The position numbers were made by a program, and so were the translations under genes. From positions 504,428 through 568,427 of the forward strand of contig NW_020312010.1 of the NCBI RefSeq assembly GCF_003144115.1: a stretch of DNA of 64,000 bases. Direction: 5' to 3'. Below, one piece after another: positions 54,372-64,000 of the stretch. The notes beneath the pieces are model-generated. The model ran no database searches. It was not told the origin of the DNA and saw nothing but the letters and a program-made list of their open reading frames with translations. Source of the DNA: Tilletiopsis washingtonensis (taxonomy: Eukaryota; Basidiomycota; Exobasidiomycetes; Entylomatales). Position 1 is the stretch's first letter. Each line of letters opens with the position of its first letter.

Positions 54372-57300
54372 TCAAGGACGAGCTCTCGAGCTCTCAAGCC
54401 CGCCAAAGATATGAGAGGTGCCGGGCCACTCGACCTTCGTGTTGCCCGCCTTGTGCTCCTTTCCGACTTGCGCCCGGGTGGCCCAGTACTCGGGCTCGGC
54501 CTCGCCCGTCGCGGCGTCGGGCACACGCAGCGCCTCCCACATCGGCTCGTTGGTGTCCGGGTCCGTGACCTCGCGGAACCAGCGCGCCTTGTGCGCCGGC
54601 AGCTCGCCGGCCTCGCGCTTGCGCCGCGTGGCGCGCTGCACCTCCTCCAGCTGGCCCTTGAGCACGTCGGCCTCGCTGAAGCGGCCGCTCTCGAACTGAG
54701 GAGGCAGAGGTCAGCAGGGCATGCGGGCACAGGATTGAGCACTACTCACTGCAGACAGATCGGGCCGCAGACGGCAGTCCGTAGGCGGCAGCCACAGCTC
54801 GAGACCCGTGGGCAGCGAGTTGAGCGTCGCGGCGAACTTGGTCAGGTTGAAGGCGGCGGGCGGCTTGGGGTTGTTGCGCCAGAGTAGGATGTACTCTGCG
54901 GTGCTGGCGCTAACGTCCTCATCCGGGTTGAGGTCGCCGTGGCCGGCGCCGCGGCGGCGCGCGACGAGCTGCGAGCTCCAGCGACCGGCAATGTCCCACG
55001 TTACGTTGCCCTTGGCGTCGAAGACGGAGCCCTTGATCTCGCACGCGTTGGCGCCGCGCCAGCCGCGCGGCCGGAACGTCAGCTCGCAGCGCTCCTTTGT
55101 CGCGTGGTTCTGCACGGCGAGCGTGCCGACGTGGTCGATCGACACGGAGCCCGTGAGGAAGCCGGAGACGACTGTCGTGACCTTGCTCCAGCTGTAGTGC
55201 TCGAGCACACGGTCGCTCTTGACACCGGCGGCCGGCTGCAGCTCCTTCTTGGCGTTCTTGACAAAGTCGCGCGGCACCTTGAGGTTGACGTGCGCAATGC
55301 CCGTCGGCTGGATCTCGAAGCTGCGGCCCGTGAACTTGCTCTTGGCGTCGACGGAGCCCATGTACTCCCACAGCGGCGCCTGCGCGAGACAGGCCGACTT
55401 GGGCGGGTGATGCGACACCTGCTCGCTGACGTAGCGGTACGGCTGCTTGCCGAGCGAGCAGTACTCGTATGTCTCGCCGAGGATCGGGTTGAAGGGCTTG
55501 GCGATGCGGCCGATGGTGCTCGAGTAGTTCGAGGCGGCAAATGCAGCCACAAAGGCGATGCGCTTCATCGAGTCGGGCGACGTCGCTGCAGCCTCGAGGC
55601 ACTCGGGGAACTCGAGGTCCTCAGCCATGCGCTGCAGCATCGACGTGGGCTCGTTGAATGCCACCGGGAAGGAGATCTTCGTCAGGTCCTTGCCGATGTT
55701 GTTCTTCAGCACGGCCCAGAGCCTGCAACGCAGGTGTCAGCCAGTAGCCCTCAGCGGGCCGCACGAGACACTCACGAGACACTCGGCCGCTCATCGGCGC
55801 CGATGGGCAGCTTCGTGCGCATGCGCTTGTAAGGCTCGTAGCTCTCCTCGTCGATGCGCTCCTTGTCGAAGTCCTGCGGCCACGCCGGCTTTTCGCCGAT
55901 CTTCTTCTCCTCCGCCAGCGGTGCCTCGACCTTGAGGCCCGGCAAGTTGTTGTTGTCGATGGCATCGAAGAACTCGTCGTCCATGTCGTCGGCGTTGTCC
56001 TGCTCGCTCGCCAGCAGCTCGGCGCCGGCGATCGCAGCGACGGTGCCCTGGATGCCGCCGATCGCACTCGGAAGTGCCTCGTCAAAGTGCGGCTGCGCCG
56101 CGCCAGTCTGGCCCGACGCACGGCGCGCAGCGATGGAGTCGCCTGGGCTGAAGAAGCCGGATGGCAGCGGCGAGGCGGCGTCGCGGCCCGCGTGCGGGCT
56201 GGCGAGCGTGCCCGACGGCGACGAGGCAATCGTGTCGCGCACTTCCTTGAGAGCGCGCCGCTTGCGAGCGTTCTCCTCGGCCGCCTGGCGCAGCTGCGCC
56301 TCCATCTCGGCGTGCTGGGCGCCAAGCACCTTCATATTCTCCTCCCAGAGGTGCTTGGCCTGGATCTCCTGCTCGTAGCGGCGCAGCAGGTAGGCCTCGC
56401 GCTGCGAGACGATCTCCTGGTAGCGCGCCAGCAGAGTCGCACTGTTGCTGAGCGCATCGTTGAGCGCATCTCGCACGCCCTCCGGGCCGCTCTGGTAGTT
56501 GAGGCGCACGCTCGAGATGCTCGCGCGGTTGCCGGCGACGTTGGCGGTGCTCGGCAGCTTTGGCGAGGCGGACGCGGCATCGGCACCGCTCGTAAGGCTC
56601 TGAGCCAGCTGCTGCGCCATGTCGACCTGCGTGCGCAGGCTGTTCGCGATGGTGGTGACCTCGGTCTGGTACGGCAGCCCTCTCGGGTTTTCTGCGGCAT
56701 CGCCCGACTCGTCGTCCTCGAACACGCCGTCGTCCGAGGGCAGGCGCGAGTTCTGGCTGCCAAAGCTGGGCGTGCGCCCCAGCGGGAACGGCCGCGACTC
56801 GCTGTTCATCGACGACGCTCTCTGCGAGCCGGAGTCGAGGAGCGCAGAGGCGCGCGTCGGGACCGGTGCCACGAGTGTCGGCGCAGCAGAGGTCTCGGGG
56901 ATCGATGGCGTCGCGCCGAGGCCAGCCATGCCGCGGAAGGGCGTGCCGGTGCGCGAGGGAATCGACGACGGCGCACCGACGGCCTGCGTGCCAGCGGGCA
57001 CGTGTGACGTCGACGTGGCGTCGAGCAGGCTGCCACGGCTCGGCGCACGCGTGCTCACGATGCTCTCAGCGCGGCTGGGGGCGCGGTCAATGTCGAAGAA
57101 GTCGACGGTCTGCTGCAGCACCTGCACCCAGCGGGCGCGCTCGACGGGGTGCGAGCCGCGCAGGTACAGCTTCGAGGCGGAGCCCTTGCTGGCGTCCGAG
57201 ATGACCTCGAAGCGGTGCTTGTCGTTGCCATCGGCGTGGATTTTGGCGAAGCGCAGGTTAGTCGAGCCGCGCGACTGCTTGCCCTCCTCCTCCTGCGTAT

Positions 57301-58796
57301 GATAGTACGAGAGGATGCCGTTCTCGAGCACAAACCATCGCGTCTGCAAGCGGTCTGTCAGCACGTGCGGTGCAAGGCGCAGGCTGCAGCACTCACCTTG
57401 TAGCCGCCTGCGATGTTCGTCCACTTGGCGAGGTAGCCGCGGAAGATCGGCGGCAGGCCAGCAGCAGTCGACTGCACGGCGCGCGCGGCGTCGGCGTTGG
57501 ACAGCTGCTGCAGAAGCGCCTTGATCTTCTCGTCCTTTGTGCTCTCGAGCGCGCGCCGGCCCTTGCGGTTGCGGCAGAAGACGTCTGCGCCCTTGCGCAC
57601 CGAGATCTCCACCACGCGAGCGTCCTTGCGGCGCACCGCCTCGTGCAGAATCGTAGTGCCGCTGCCGCGCGTCTGCGCATTGAGGTCGATGGCCCGCACG
57701 CGTGGGCGGTTCAGGAACTGCTCGACGGCCTCTGAGCCGGCGAGGCCCTTCTCCCAGCGCTCGAGCGCCTCGAGGTACTGCAGGTTGAGCTCGGCCCGAG
57801 AGACTGAATCAAGCGCGCTCATGAGCGCCCCGGCCAACTACACCAGCTGGCTCTCCGCGCCCTGCTCGTCCAGCACAAGCCACTCACCCTGGAAGATCTG
57901 CGCCACCTCCATCGTCTTGGCCACGTCGATCGCCTCCTTGCCCTCCGAGTTGCGCACAGTGTCATCAACGTCCTCCTGCTGCAGGAAGAGCCGCACAACG
58001 TCGGCGCGGCCCAGGCTCGAGGCCAGGTGCAGCGGCGTGTTGCCGTTCAGCGTGTCGGCGGCATTGAGCGAGGCGCTCTTGTACTCGAGACAATACTCGA
58101 TCGTAGGGTCTGCGCAGGGTCAGAGCATGCAGACAGGCAGCGCCGCGGCTCTGCTCACATTCAGCGCATCGCACGGCGAGGTGCAGCGGGCTCGTAAGCT
58201 CCTTGGTCGGACCCGTGCGGGCGGCACTCTTCGTCAGGAAGGGATGCAGCTCGCTCCGGTCGCCTGCAAGATGAAGGTCTCAGCCCTGACCGGCACACGT
58301 CATCACAGCACCACTCACCCTTGCGCAGCGCCTCGAGCAGGCGGAACGAGTAGACCGTCTCGTTCACTTCAGACACGGCACGCGCAGACGTGCGGCGCGT
58401 CGGGCGGACAGTGGCGTGCGGGTCCACGGCGTGCGAGAACGACGCGTGGGTCGGGTCGTCAATCCGATGTTGTGGCGGCGTAGAGGGAGAGCGCGTCGTC
58501 GAGGACACGCGAGAGATGCGCGACGACGAAGCAGCAGCAGGAGCAGGAGCGTCCGAAGCAGTCATGGCCAGGTTGGGTGTGGAGCCATTTTGCGGCGCAG
58601 ACGTCGAGCGCGTGCGCAACGTCGAGGCGGACGTCGAGGGCGTCATAGACGGCGGCAGCGGCGGGACGGGCGGAGCGTCGGACGAGGCGAAAGGGTTGTG
58701 GAGCGAGGAGATGGAGGAGGTGCGGTGGCGGACGTCAGTGGCTGCCTGCTTGAGCTTCAGAGAGCCCGACGAGGCCATGGAGCGCAGGCTCGGCAT
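54372..58796 (-). CDS. OSH1: oxysterol-binding protein Osh1/OSBP type (ankyrin, PH, FFAT, ORD)
   Basis: Transfers sterols/phosphoinositides at ER contact sites. Seven exons: 58319-58796, 58159-58263, 57888-58109, 57397-57803, 55776-57343, 54750-55722, 54372-54695; 4077 nt, 1358 aa, in phase. Ser-rich N-terminus; ankyrin-type repeats at about 160-370 (LTSPLHLAVRCAEYPTIEYC, NGNTPLHLASSLGRADVVRL, TTILHEAVRRKDARVVEISV); PH domain at about 388-487 (GYLAKWTNIAGGYKTRWFVL to RWVQVLQQTVDFF); a helical linker; FFAT motif EFFDAID at 861-867; ORD from about 928 with NPILGETYEYC and the signature EQVSHHPP (about 1027-1034). The last exon gives a charged, Trp-rich end (SEADVLKGQLEEVQ, WFREVTDPDTNEPMW). Domain order equals Osh1/Osh2. 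Start at 58796 is the first ATG of the frame; a spliced upstream exon is possible. Confidence 0.96.
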
Positions 58797-60716
58797 GCTG
58801 GCGAGAGCGGTGCGAGCACGCTAGCCGAGTAGAGTGGCTTCCGCCGCCGCTGCTTCTCTCGCACGGGCTGTGTGAGAGTGCCCGCAGGGTGATGCCGCAC
58901 AGGGGCTCGAAATAGCCGGCGTGAGACGCAGGTCCCAATCTGTAGCAGCGCCGAGAACGGGTGGCCGCTGGCGATGCGCGAGTGGGGGAGGGCGAGCAGG
59001 GATGTGGTGGCAGGACACGCCCGGCAGCTGGTCGTCGTGTGCGGAAGGAGCCGTGACACTCCCTCTCGCAGCGACAACGACTTGCCAGCATGACCTGAGC
59101 ACCACAAAGCGCATCTTGCCCAACTTCGCGGCGGGGCAACGCGGCGGCGGTGTGCCGCACTCTGTGCCTGCGCCGCGCTGATGCTGCATCTGCGTCCCTT
59201 CGCCGCGCGCGGCCCGCGCGCCTGCTGCTGCGCCTGGGCGCGCCGCCTGCAGCCGTGCCGCCGAGATGCCGTCATCGCCGCCCGCCGGCGCGACCCGCCC
59301 ACACACGCCCCGAGGTGTCAAATTCCCAGCGCCGGACGCCGGCAGCCGCGATAGCAAAGGCTCGCAGCTCAGGACGGGAAGCAGCAAGAGCAGCACCCGT
59401 TGGAGGCAGGGCTTGCTCGCTGCCGCACGCCGCTGTACCACCGGCAAGGGTCGCAAGGCGGCGGCCCGAGCGCGACTGACAGCGGCAGATGCCCAAGCCG
59501 GGCCCAGAGCAGCACACACACACAGTCCAGAGACGCAGAGACAGCACAGCACCAGACACTCACCGTCGACGGCCACATCGGCGGGCAGGCCGGGTGCCGA
59601 GGAGGCAGACTTGACCGACGAGGCCATGCTGCCGCTCGGAGCGTGGAGCGCGGGGAGGGAAGCTCGGAGCGAGGACCGACCGTGGAGGCTGCCGGAAGTC
59701 CAGATCAGGTGCGAGCGAGGATAACGAGGTGAGAAGGAGCAGCCGTCTGGGATGTGCGCTGCTCAGGTTCGGGGATAGGGTCGGGAAGAAGGAGCTGGGC
59801 GCCGCCTGTGCCGGCCAGGGCGGCAGCCCGTCCTTGCTCGGCGTGCGGTGGCCCCGCCGTCGCGCGGGGTCCGTCAGCGCCGCCTCTGGGGGATCTGCGC
59901 TGCACGCTGCAGGCCTGCGACGCCCGCCGCTGCACCAGAAAGCAGAGCAAGAGCCCGGCAGTCGAGCGGAGCAGCGGGAGGCGGCGAGGCACGCGGCACC
60001 TCGCCTGCATGTGCGGTCTATGCTGCACACGCCGCCAGCCCGCCGGCGCTCGCATGGCGCCTGCGCGCGGCGGCGGCCGCCCAGCCACGCTCAGCGCAGA
60101 GGCCGCCAACGAGCTCGAGGCTCTGCCCTTCGCCGGACTCCGCCCTGGCCTCAGCGCCAGCCTGGAATTCCCAAGACCTCGCCTAAGCTGCTCAGCCTCC
60201 AGATTACAAGAGGGCGCACTTCGGCTCCAGCTGTGAGAGGTGAAAGCGCGTCGCGTCAAGCTTTCATGCTCGCGCGACGATGACGATGTTTTGACGCCTG
60301 CGCCCGCTAAGCTCGGCGCTGCGCCCTCTCTGCGTTAGCGTCGCGGCGTGGACGCCGTCGAGAGGCGGGCAGCGGAGCAGCGAGCGCTCCTTCGTCGAGC
60401 GAGCTCGCTGCACGCCGGTGCCGCTGCGCCGTCGATCATTCGGCACGCGTCATCGGTCCGGCGCCCGAGGGAACGGCCGGTGCCGAGGGCAACGGCCTCT
60501 TCTCATCTCCACACGGCACGCTCACACGTGGTGTCGCTGCTCAGCACAGCGCAGCAGCATGCAGCTGACGACGAGCTGGGGTAGTCGGAGATCTGCCCTG
60601 GCTAGGCCCACGGGAATAGCAGCAAGCGGGAATAGCAGACGGGCTCACGTTTCAACGTCGAGAGCTGGCACATCGATTGTGCCGAGGTGCCGTCAAGCGC
60701 GCCGCCGAGCTGCGCC
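58797..60716. promoter_or_regulatory. intergenic region upstream of OSH1
   Basis: 1.9 kb between two minus-strand genes. At 59564-59627 on the minus strand an ATG opens MASSVKSASSAPGLPADVAV and meets a canonical GTGAGT donor after 64 nt, so it could be a separate first exon; its phase does not fit the OSH1 start exon at any acceptor I could find. A short CA run lies near 59513-59524. No other gene or RNA recognised. Confidence 0.4.
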
Positions 60717-61145
60717 TCACGTGCCACCGTAGTGCGAGCGCAGGTCCTTGATCATCAGCTTGCGCCACTGCGGAGAGCGGCTGTCAGGGGCAGGATTGTG
60801 ACTGCAAAGGAAGGACGTACTTGGTCCCACACCTGCGAGGGAGCAGTGAGCGACGGCGCACGGTGAAGTCTGCTGCGTACACGCACCTGGCTCTTGGGGC
60901 GGCCCATCTCGGCGGCGAGCGCGTGCCAGTCGACGCCCCTGGCGTTCGCGAGCACGGCGTCGAGAATCTGCGGATGAGGCCAGGTCTGTCAGCATCGCCT
61001 CAGCGTAGTGGCAGAGCAAGCAGACCTTGAGCTTGTCCTCGGGACGCCACGAGCCCGGCCTGGCCGCGCTGCCGTTCTCGGGCTTCGCCTTCCCCGGCGA
61101 GGAGGCCTTGACCTTGCTCTCCTTCTCGTCCTTGGCTTTCGGCAT
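60717..61145 (-). CDS. tiny Myb/SANT domain protein
   Basis: Putative DNA-binding protein, 87 aa; biological role unknown. Exons: 61026-61145, 60887-60967, 60821-60832, 60717-60767; 264 nt, all phase 0. Lys/Glu-rich N-terminus (MPKAKDEKESKVKASSPGKA), then one Myb-like repeat assembled from four exons: GSWRPEDKLK, ILDAVLANARGVDWHALAAE, MGRPKSQ, VWDQ, WRKLMIKDLRSHYGGT. The three spaced Trp, the M-G-R turn and the final basic helix fit a single SANT/Myb repeat. Exon 3 is 12 nt (VWDQ) between two introns of about 53 bp. The first intron uses a less usual GTCTGC donor. Without the tiny exon the helix 3 spacing would be four residues short. Confidence 0.8.
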   Translation of the reverse strand: MPKAKDEKESKVKASSPGKAKPENGSAARPGSWRPEDKLKVCLLCHYAEAMLTDLASSADSRRRARERQGRRLARARRRDGPPQEPGACTQQTSPCAVAHCSLAGVGPSTSFLCSHNPAPDSRSPQWRKLMIKDLRSHYGGT

Positions 61146-61470
61146 CGTGAGTCGCGAGGGTGGGCTGGATGAGACAGGTGCGGACCACACGAGGTCTGGA
61201 TCTGAAACGTGCAGGAGATGGAGGTGGGACGGAACAGACGCGGAGGTGGGTCTGCTGATGAGCTTCCGTGCCCCGGCCTGCCTGAGGCCCACTCATGTCC
61301 TGCTCGCATCCTAGCCTAGTCCCGCACGCTCGGACGAGGCACTCTCAGACGTCCATCACACGGCATGCCCCTGAGCACACCTCGCACCTCTCACGCAGCA
61401 GCTCTCCTGCGTCGTAGATTGGCAAATGACTAGATGGCATTGGCCTGCTGGCGGCATTGCGCTCTGACAC
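61146..61470. promoter_or_regulatory. short intergenic region between DBP10 and Myb-like gene
   Basis: 325 bp between two minus-strand genes. Nothing recognised beyond expected 3' sequence of DBP10 and promoter/leader of its neighbour, which lies at the low-coordinate side. Confidence 0.4.
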
Positions 61471-64000
61471 TCATCGCTTGCCGCCGCGCTTGCGGCTCGG
61501 CGCCCGGGCGTTCTTCTCCTTGCGCTGCGTGGCCAGCTGGCGCGTCTTCTGGATGGCCGAGGCGCTCTTGAGCTCGTTCCGGACGTGCTGTCCTGGCCGG
61601 CCCGAGCCGCGAGCCATGCCGCGGCCACGACTCGCGGCTCCCCGTCCGCGTGCGCCTCCACGACCGCCGCCGCGCCCACCGCGGCCTCCAGCGGCGCTGG
61701 CAGGATGCGGCTCGCCGCCACGAGCCTCAGCGGCGGCCGAGCGCTTGGCGACTTGCTTCTGATAGTCCTTGCGCAGCGGGTCGAGCGGCTTGGGCGCCGT
61801 GTAGCTGTTGTGCCGGAAGGTGCGGCCGCCGGCAGCGCCGCCTCGGCCTCCTCCTCGGCCCATGTTGCCGCCGCCGCGTCCGCCACGAGCAGCACCGCGG
61901 GTCATGCCCGCCAGCTGCCACGCGGCACCGGCGGCCTTGGCGTCCTCCTGCTCGCCGACCTTCTGCACCGACACCTTCTGCGCCTTCTTCCACTCGTCGA
62001 AGCGGCCCGAGCGGAACGAGGCGGGCAGGCGCGAGCCGCTCTCGGTGCGGATGTACTTCTCGTTGTCGGCGCCGACGCCGTCGCCGCGGATGAACTTCTT
62101 CTTCTTGGTGTCCCAGCGTGCGGCGTTCGGCGCCTGCGAGCTCGTGCCCAGTCTCGCCTCGTCGTTGCCGAGCGAGAACGTGGCGTGTGCTGCCTGCTCG
62201 GCAAAGGTGCCGCCGTTGGAGAGCGAGTAGCTGTGGTGGACGCGATCAGTGGCAGCGCGACTCAGCGCATGCGGCAGACGCACCCCTTCTCCGTGTGTGC
62301 ATCCTTCTGCGTGTAGTTGATGTAGAACTCGGGGTCCTTGTAGTCCTTCTTGGCGGCTGCCTCGCGGCGAGCGCGCTTCTTGGACGCATTCGGCACGTCA
62401 AAGACGTCCTGGCCACGAGACGTCAGCGAAGCCAGCGCGGCGGCGCACGTCCTTGCTCACCTCGATCTCCTCCTCGTCTGCCATCTCGACGTCACCGGCC
62501 TCGTCCAGCCGCATCTCGTCCTCCTCCTCCTCTGGCGCGGCAGTCCCGTCAATCAGCTCGCGGTGCGCCACCCGTGCGGCAGCCTTGGCTTGCTTGCCGG
62601 CCAGAGTGGTGCGGCGGCTGCGCATCAGGTTCGTGAGAGGGTTGGCGCCGCGGGTGCCGACCTCGAAGACGGTCTCCGTCGGGTTGAAGCCATTGATCTT
62701 GGCGAGCAGGGCCTCGCGAGCCAGAGCCGTCTCCTCGTCCATGCGCCGGTTGGCAGGCGCCTTGGTGCTGCCCTCGCCCGCGGCCGTCGGACCCTTGCCA
62801 GTGAGGCCATACGCAGCCGGCCGCCGGATCACGTCGTGCACACCGCTCTCCTCGCGGTTGTTGCCCGCCAGCGCCCAGCCGTTCTCGCCAGAGAGCATGC
62901 TCTTGGCGCGGCGATGCGACTCCTGCGAAGCGCGGATCGACGAGCGCTCGTACAGCTTCTGTGCGCGCGTCACGACCTGGCGCAGTGCCGGCAAGGTGAC
63001 AGCGGCGTCGCTCGAAGAGGCGTGCAGGCTGGTCAGGATGTGCTCCGACTCAGTGTCGATGGCCTGGCGCGGAAGCGTGCCGAGGCGAAGCGAGGCGTGC
63101 AGGTCGAGTGTGCCGTCGCTCGGTGTGCGAGCTGGCTCAAGCGGCCGGGCGAGGAAGAGCTGCAGGTCGCACAGGTGCGGCAGCTCGTTGCCCGTGACGA
63201 TCGACCACGCCCAACCGCTCTTGCCTGCACGTGCGGTACGACCGACGCGGTGCACAAAGACACGCGGCGAGGCAGGCAGGTCGTAGTTGACGACGTGCGC
63301 CATGCTCGGCAAGTCGATACCACGCGCGGCGACGTCGGTGACGATGAGCAGCGACGCCTCGCCGTCGCGGAAGCGCTTCATCTCGAGCGTACGCGCAGCC
63401 TGGTGCAGCGACGAATAGATGTGCGCGCACGTCCAGCCAGCGACCTGGAGCAGCGCCAGGAGGTACTCAACGTGGTGCTTCGTTGCGCAGAAGACGATCG
63501 TCTGGTGCGGCATCAGCTCGTCTGCGCCGTTGAGCACCGCGCCCTTCCGACGCTTCTCTGGCGGCGGCGCATTCGCGCCAGTACCCCAGTGCGGCGCCTG
63601 CACAGGTGCCTGCGAGCCAAACGGCACGCCGATGACGTCGCGCAGCAGCACCAGTAGCGCCGCCTCCTTCTCGGACGGCTTCACCGACAGGAAGCTCATC
63701 TTGAGGTCGGTCGAGATCTTGGCGTCGGCATCGAGACGCACGAGCTTCGGGTTCGGCGCAAGGCCGGCGCGGGCAAAGTCGACAAGTGACTTGGGCAGCG
63801 TGGCGGAGAAGAGCGCAGTCTGGCGCCCAGGCGGCAGGCGCGCCAGCAGCTCCTCAAGCTGGCTCGCGAAGCCCATCTCGAACAGCCGATCCGCCTCGTC
63901 GAACACGACGTACTGCACAGCTGAAAGGTCGAGGTTCGACTCGACCGCGAGATGCAGCAGCCGACCAGGCGTCGCGATGAGCACGTCCGGGTTGGCGGCG
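61471..64000 (-). CDS. DBP10: DEAD-box RNA helicase Dbp10 (DDX54), N-terminus cut by window edge
   Basis: Nucleolar ATP-dependent helicase for 60S ribosome assembly. Visible exons: 62461-64000 (continues beyond the right edge), 62284-62408, 61471-62230; junctions in phase. Helicase motifs in order: ANPDVLIATPGR (Ib), VVFDEADRLFEMGF (II, DEAD), LFSATLP (III), TIVFCATKHHVEYL (IV), IVTDVAARGIDLP (V), VHRVGRTARAGKSG (VI). Motifs I and Q lie outside. The Dbp10 C-terminal domain follows: DVFDVPNASKKRARREAA, KKDYKDPEFYINYTQKDAHT, EKGYSLSNGGTFAEQA and RWDTKKKKFI, then a Gly/Arg-rich RGG-type region and a basic end (PSRKRGGKR). These C-terminal blocks separate Dbp10 from other DEAD helicases. Confidence 0.97.

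Noticed and set aside
1-64000. Transposons, LTR or virus-like elements, tRNA/rRNA genes, CRISPR arrays
   Set aside because: I looked for reverse transcriptase, integrase or transposase motifs, terminal repeats, tRNA B-box-like GTTCGAA contexts and regular repeat-spacer patterns and saw none that held up. A covariance-model tRNA/snoRNA search and a repeat-library search would be decisive.

Overview
This window is nuclear DNA from a fungus. Its protein-coding genes are GC-rich and split by many short introns. Most introns are about 48-60 bp, start with GTGAGT or GTGCGT, carry a CTGAC/CTAAG-like branch site and end in CAG. Gene content and texture fit a basidiomycete, most likely Ustilaginomycotina (Exobasidiomycetes-like); an intron-rich Microbotryomycete is not excluded. 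This placement is an inference from gene style, not from a search. I see no rRNA, tRNA, CRISPR, plasmid or phage feature, and no transposon or virus-like element.

Layout, left to right: a partial SNAPc subunit (SNAPC3) diverges from Mediator subunit MED14 (1-5.6 kb); a CBP4-like bc1 assembly factor and a secreted GH92 mannosidase follow on the minus strand (5.7-9.4 kb); then a basidiomycete-type hypothetical protein and a PAAF1/Rpn14 WD40 protein (10.4-14.7 kb). NADPH-cytochrome P450 reductase (15.2-17.8 kb) diverges from a LEA-2 membrane protein (19.5-21.1 kb). A GPI-anchored Kre9/Knh1-like protein diverges from Rab escort protein (21.4-26.0 kb). An unusual protein kinase (26.2-29.9 kb) and a very long Wee1 kinase (33.1-38.6 kb) flank a 3.2-kb non-coding divergent region. 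Next come a TRP/FLC-type channel (38.8-41.3 kb), GPI12/PIG-L (42.3-43.3 kb), an RCR-like PPxY membrane protein (43.9-44.7 kb), the Rag GTPase Gtr1 (45.8-47.5 kb), a Myb-like protein, ESCRT-III Snf7 (48.7-49.9 kb), an HMG-box protein (50.5-51.9 kb), a second Kre9/Knh1-like GPI protein (53.1-53.9 kb), an Osh1-type oxysterol-binding protein with a FFAT motif (54.4-58.8 kb), a tiny Myb/SANT protein (60.7-61.1 kb) and the C-terminal part of the DEAD-box helicase Dbp10 (61.5 kb to the right edge).

The genes do not form a pathway cluster; they are ordinary housekeeping genes. Loose themes are endomembrane and cell-surface work (Mrs6, Osh1, Snf7, Gpi12, FLC, RCR-like, two KNH-like GPI proteins, GH92) and transcription (SNAPC3, MED14, HMG, Myb). 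For every multi-exon model I checked that exon phases join and that total coding length divides by three.

The most notable finding is a set of very small exons (7, 12, 12, 19 and 22 nt, plus terminal 12-nt exons). The internal ones are needed to keep frame, and four of them also restore conserved motifs. Other points are an approximately 120-residue insertion inside a kinase N-lobe, a stop-free in-frame 54-nt intron, and a coding-like island in the 3.2-kb gap. I did not find convincing evidence of a wholly new biological system.
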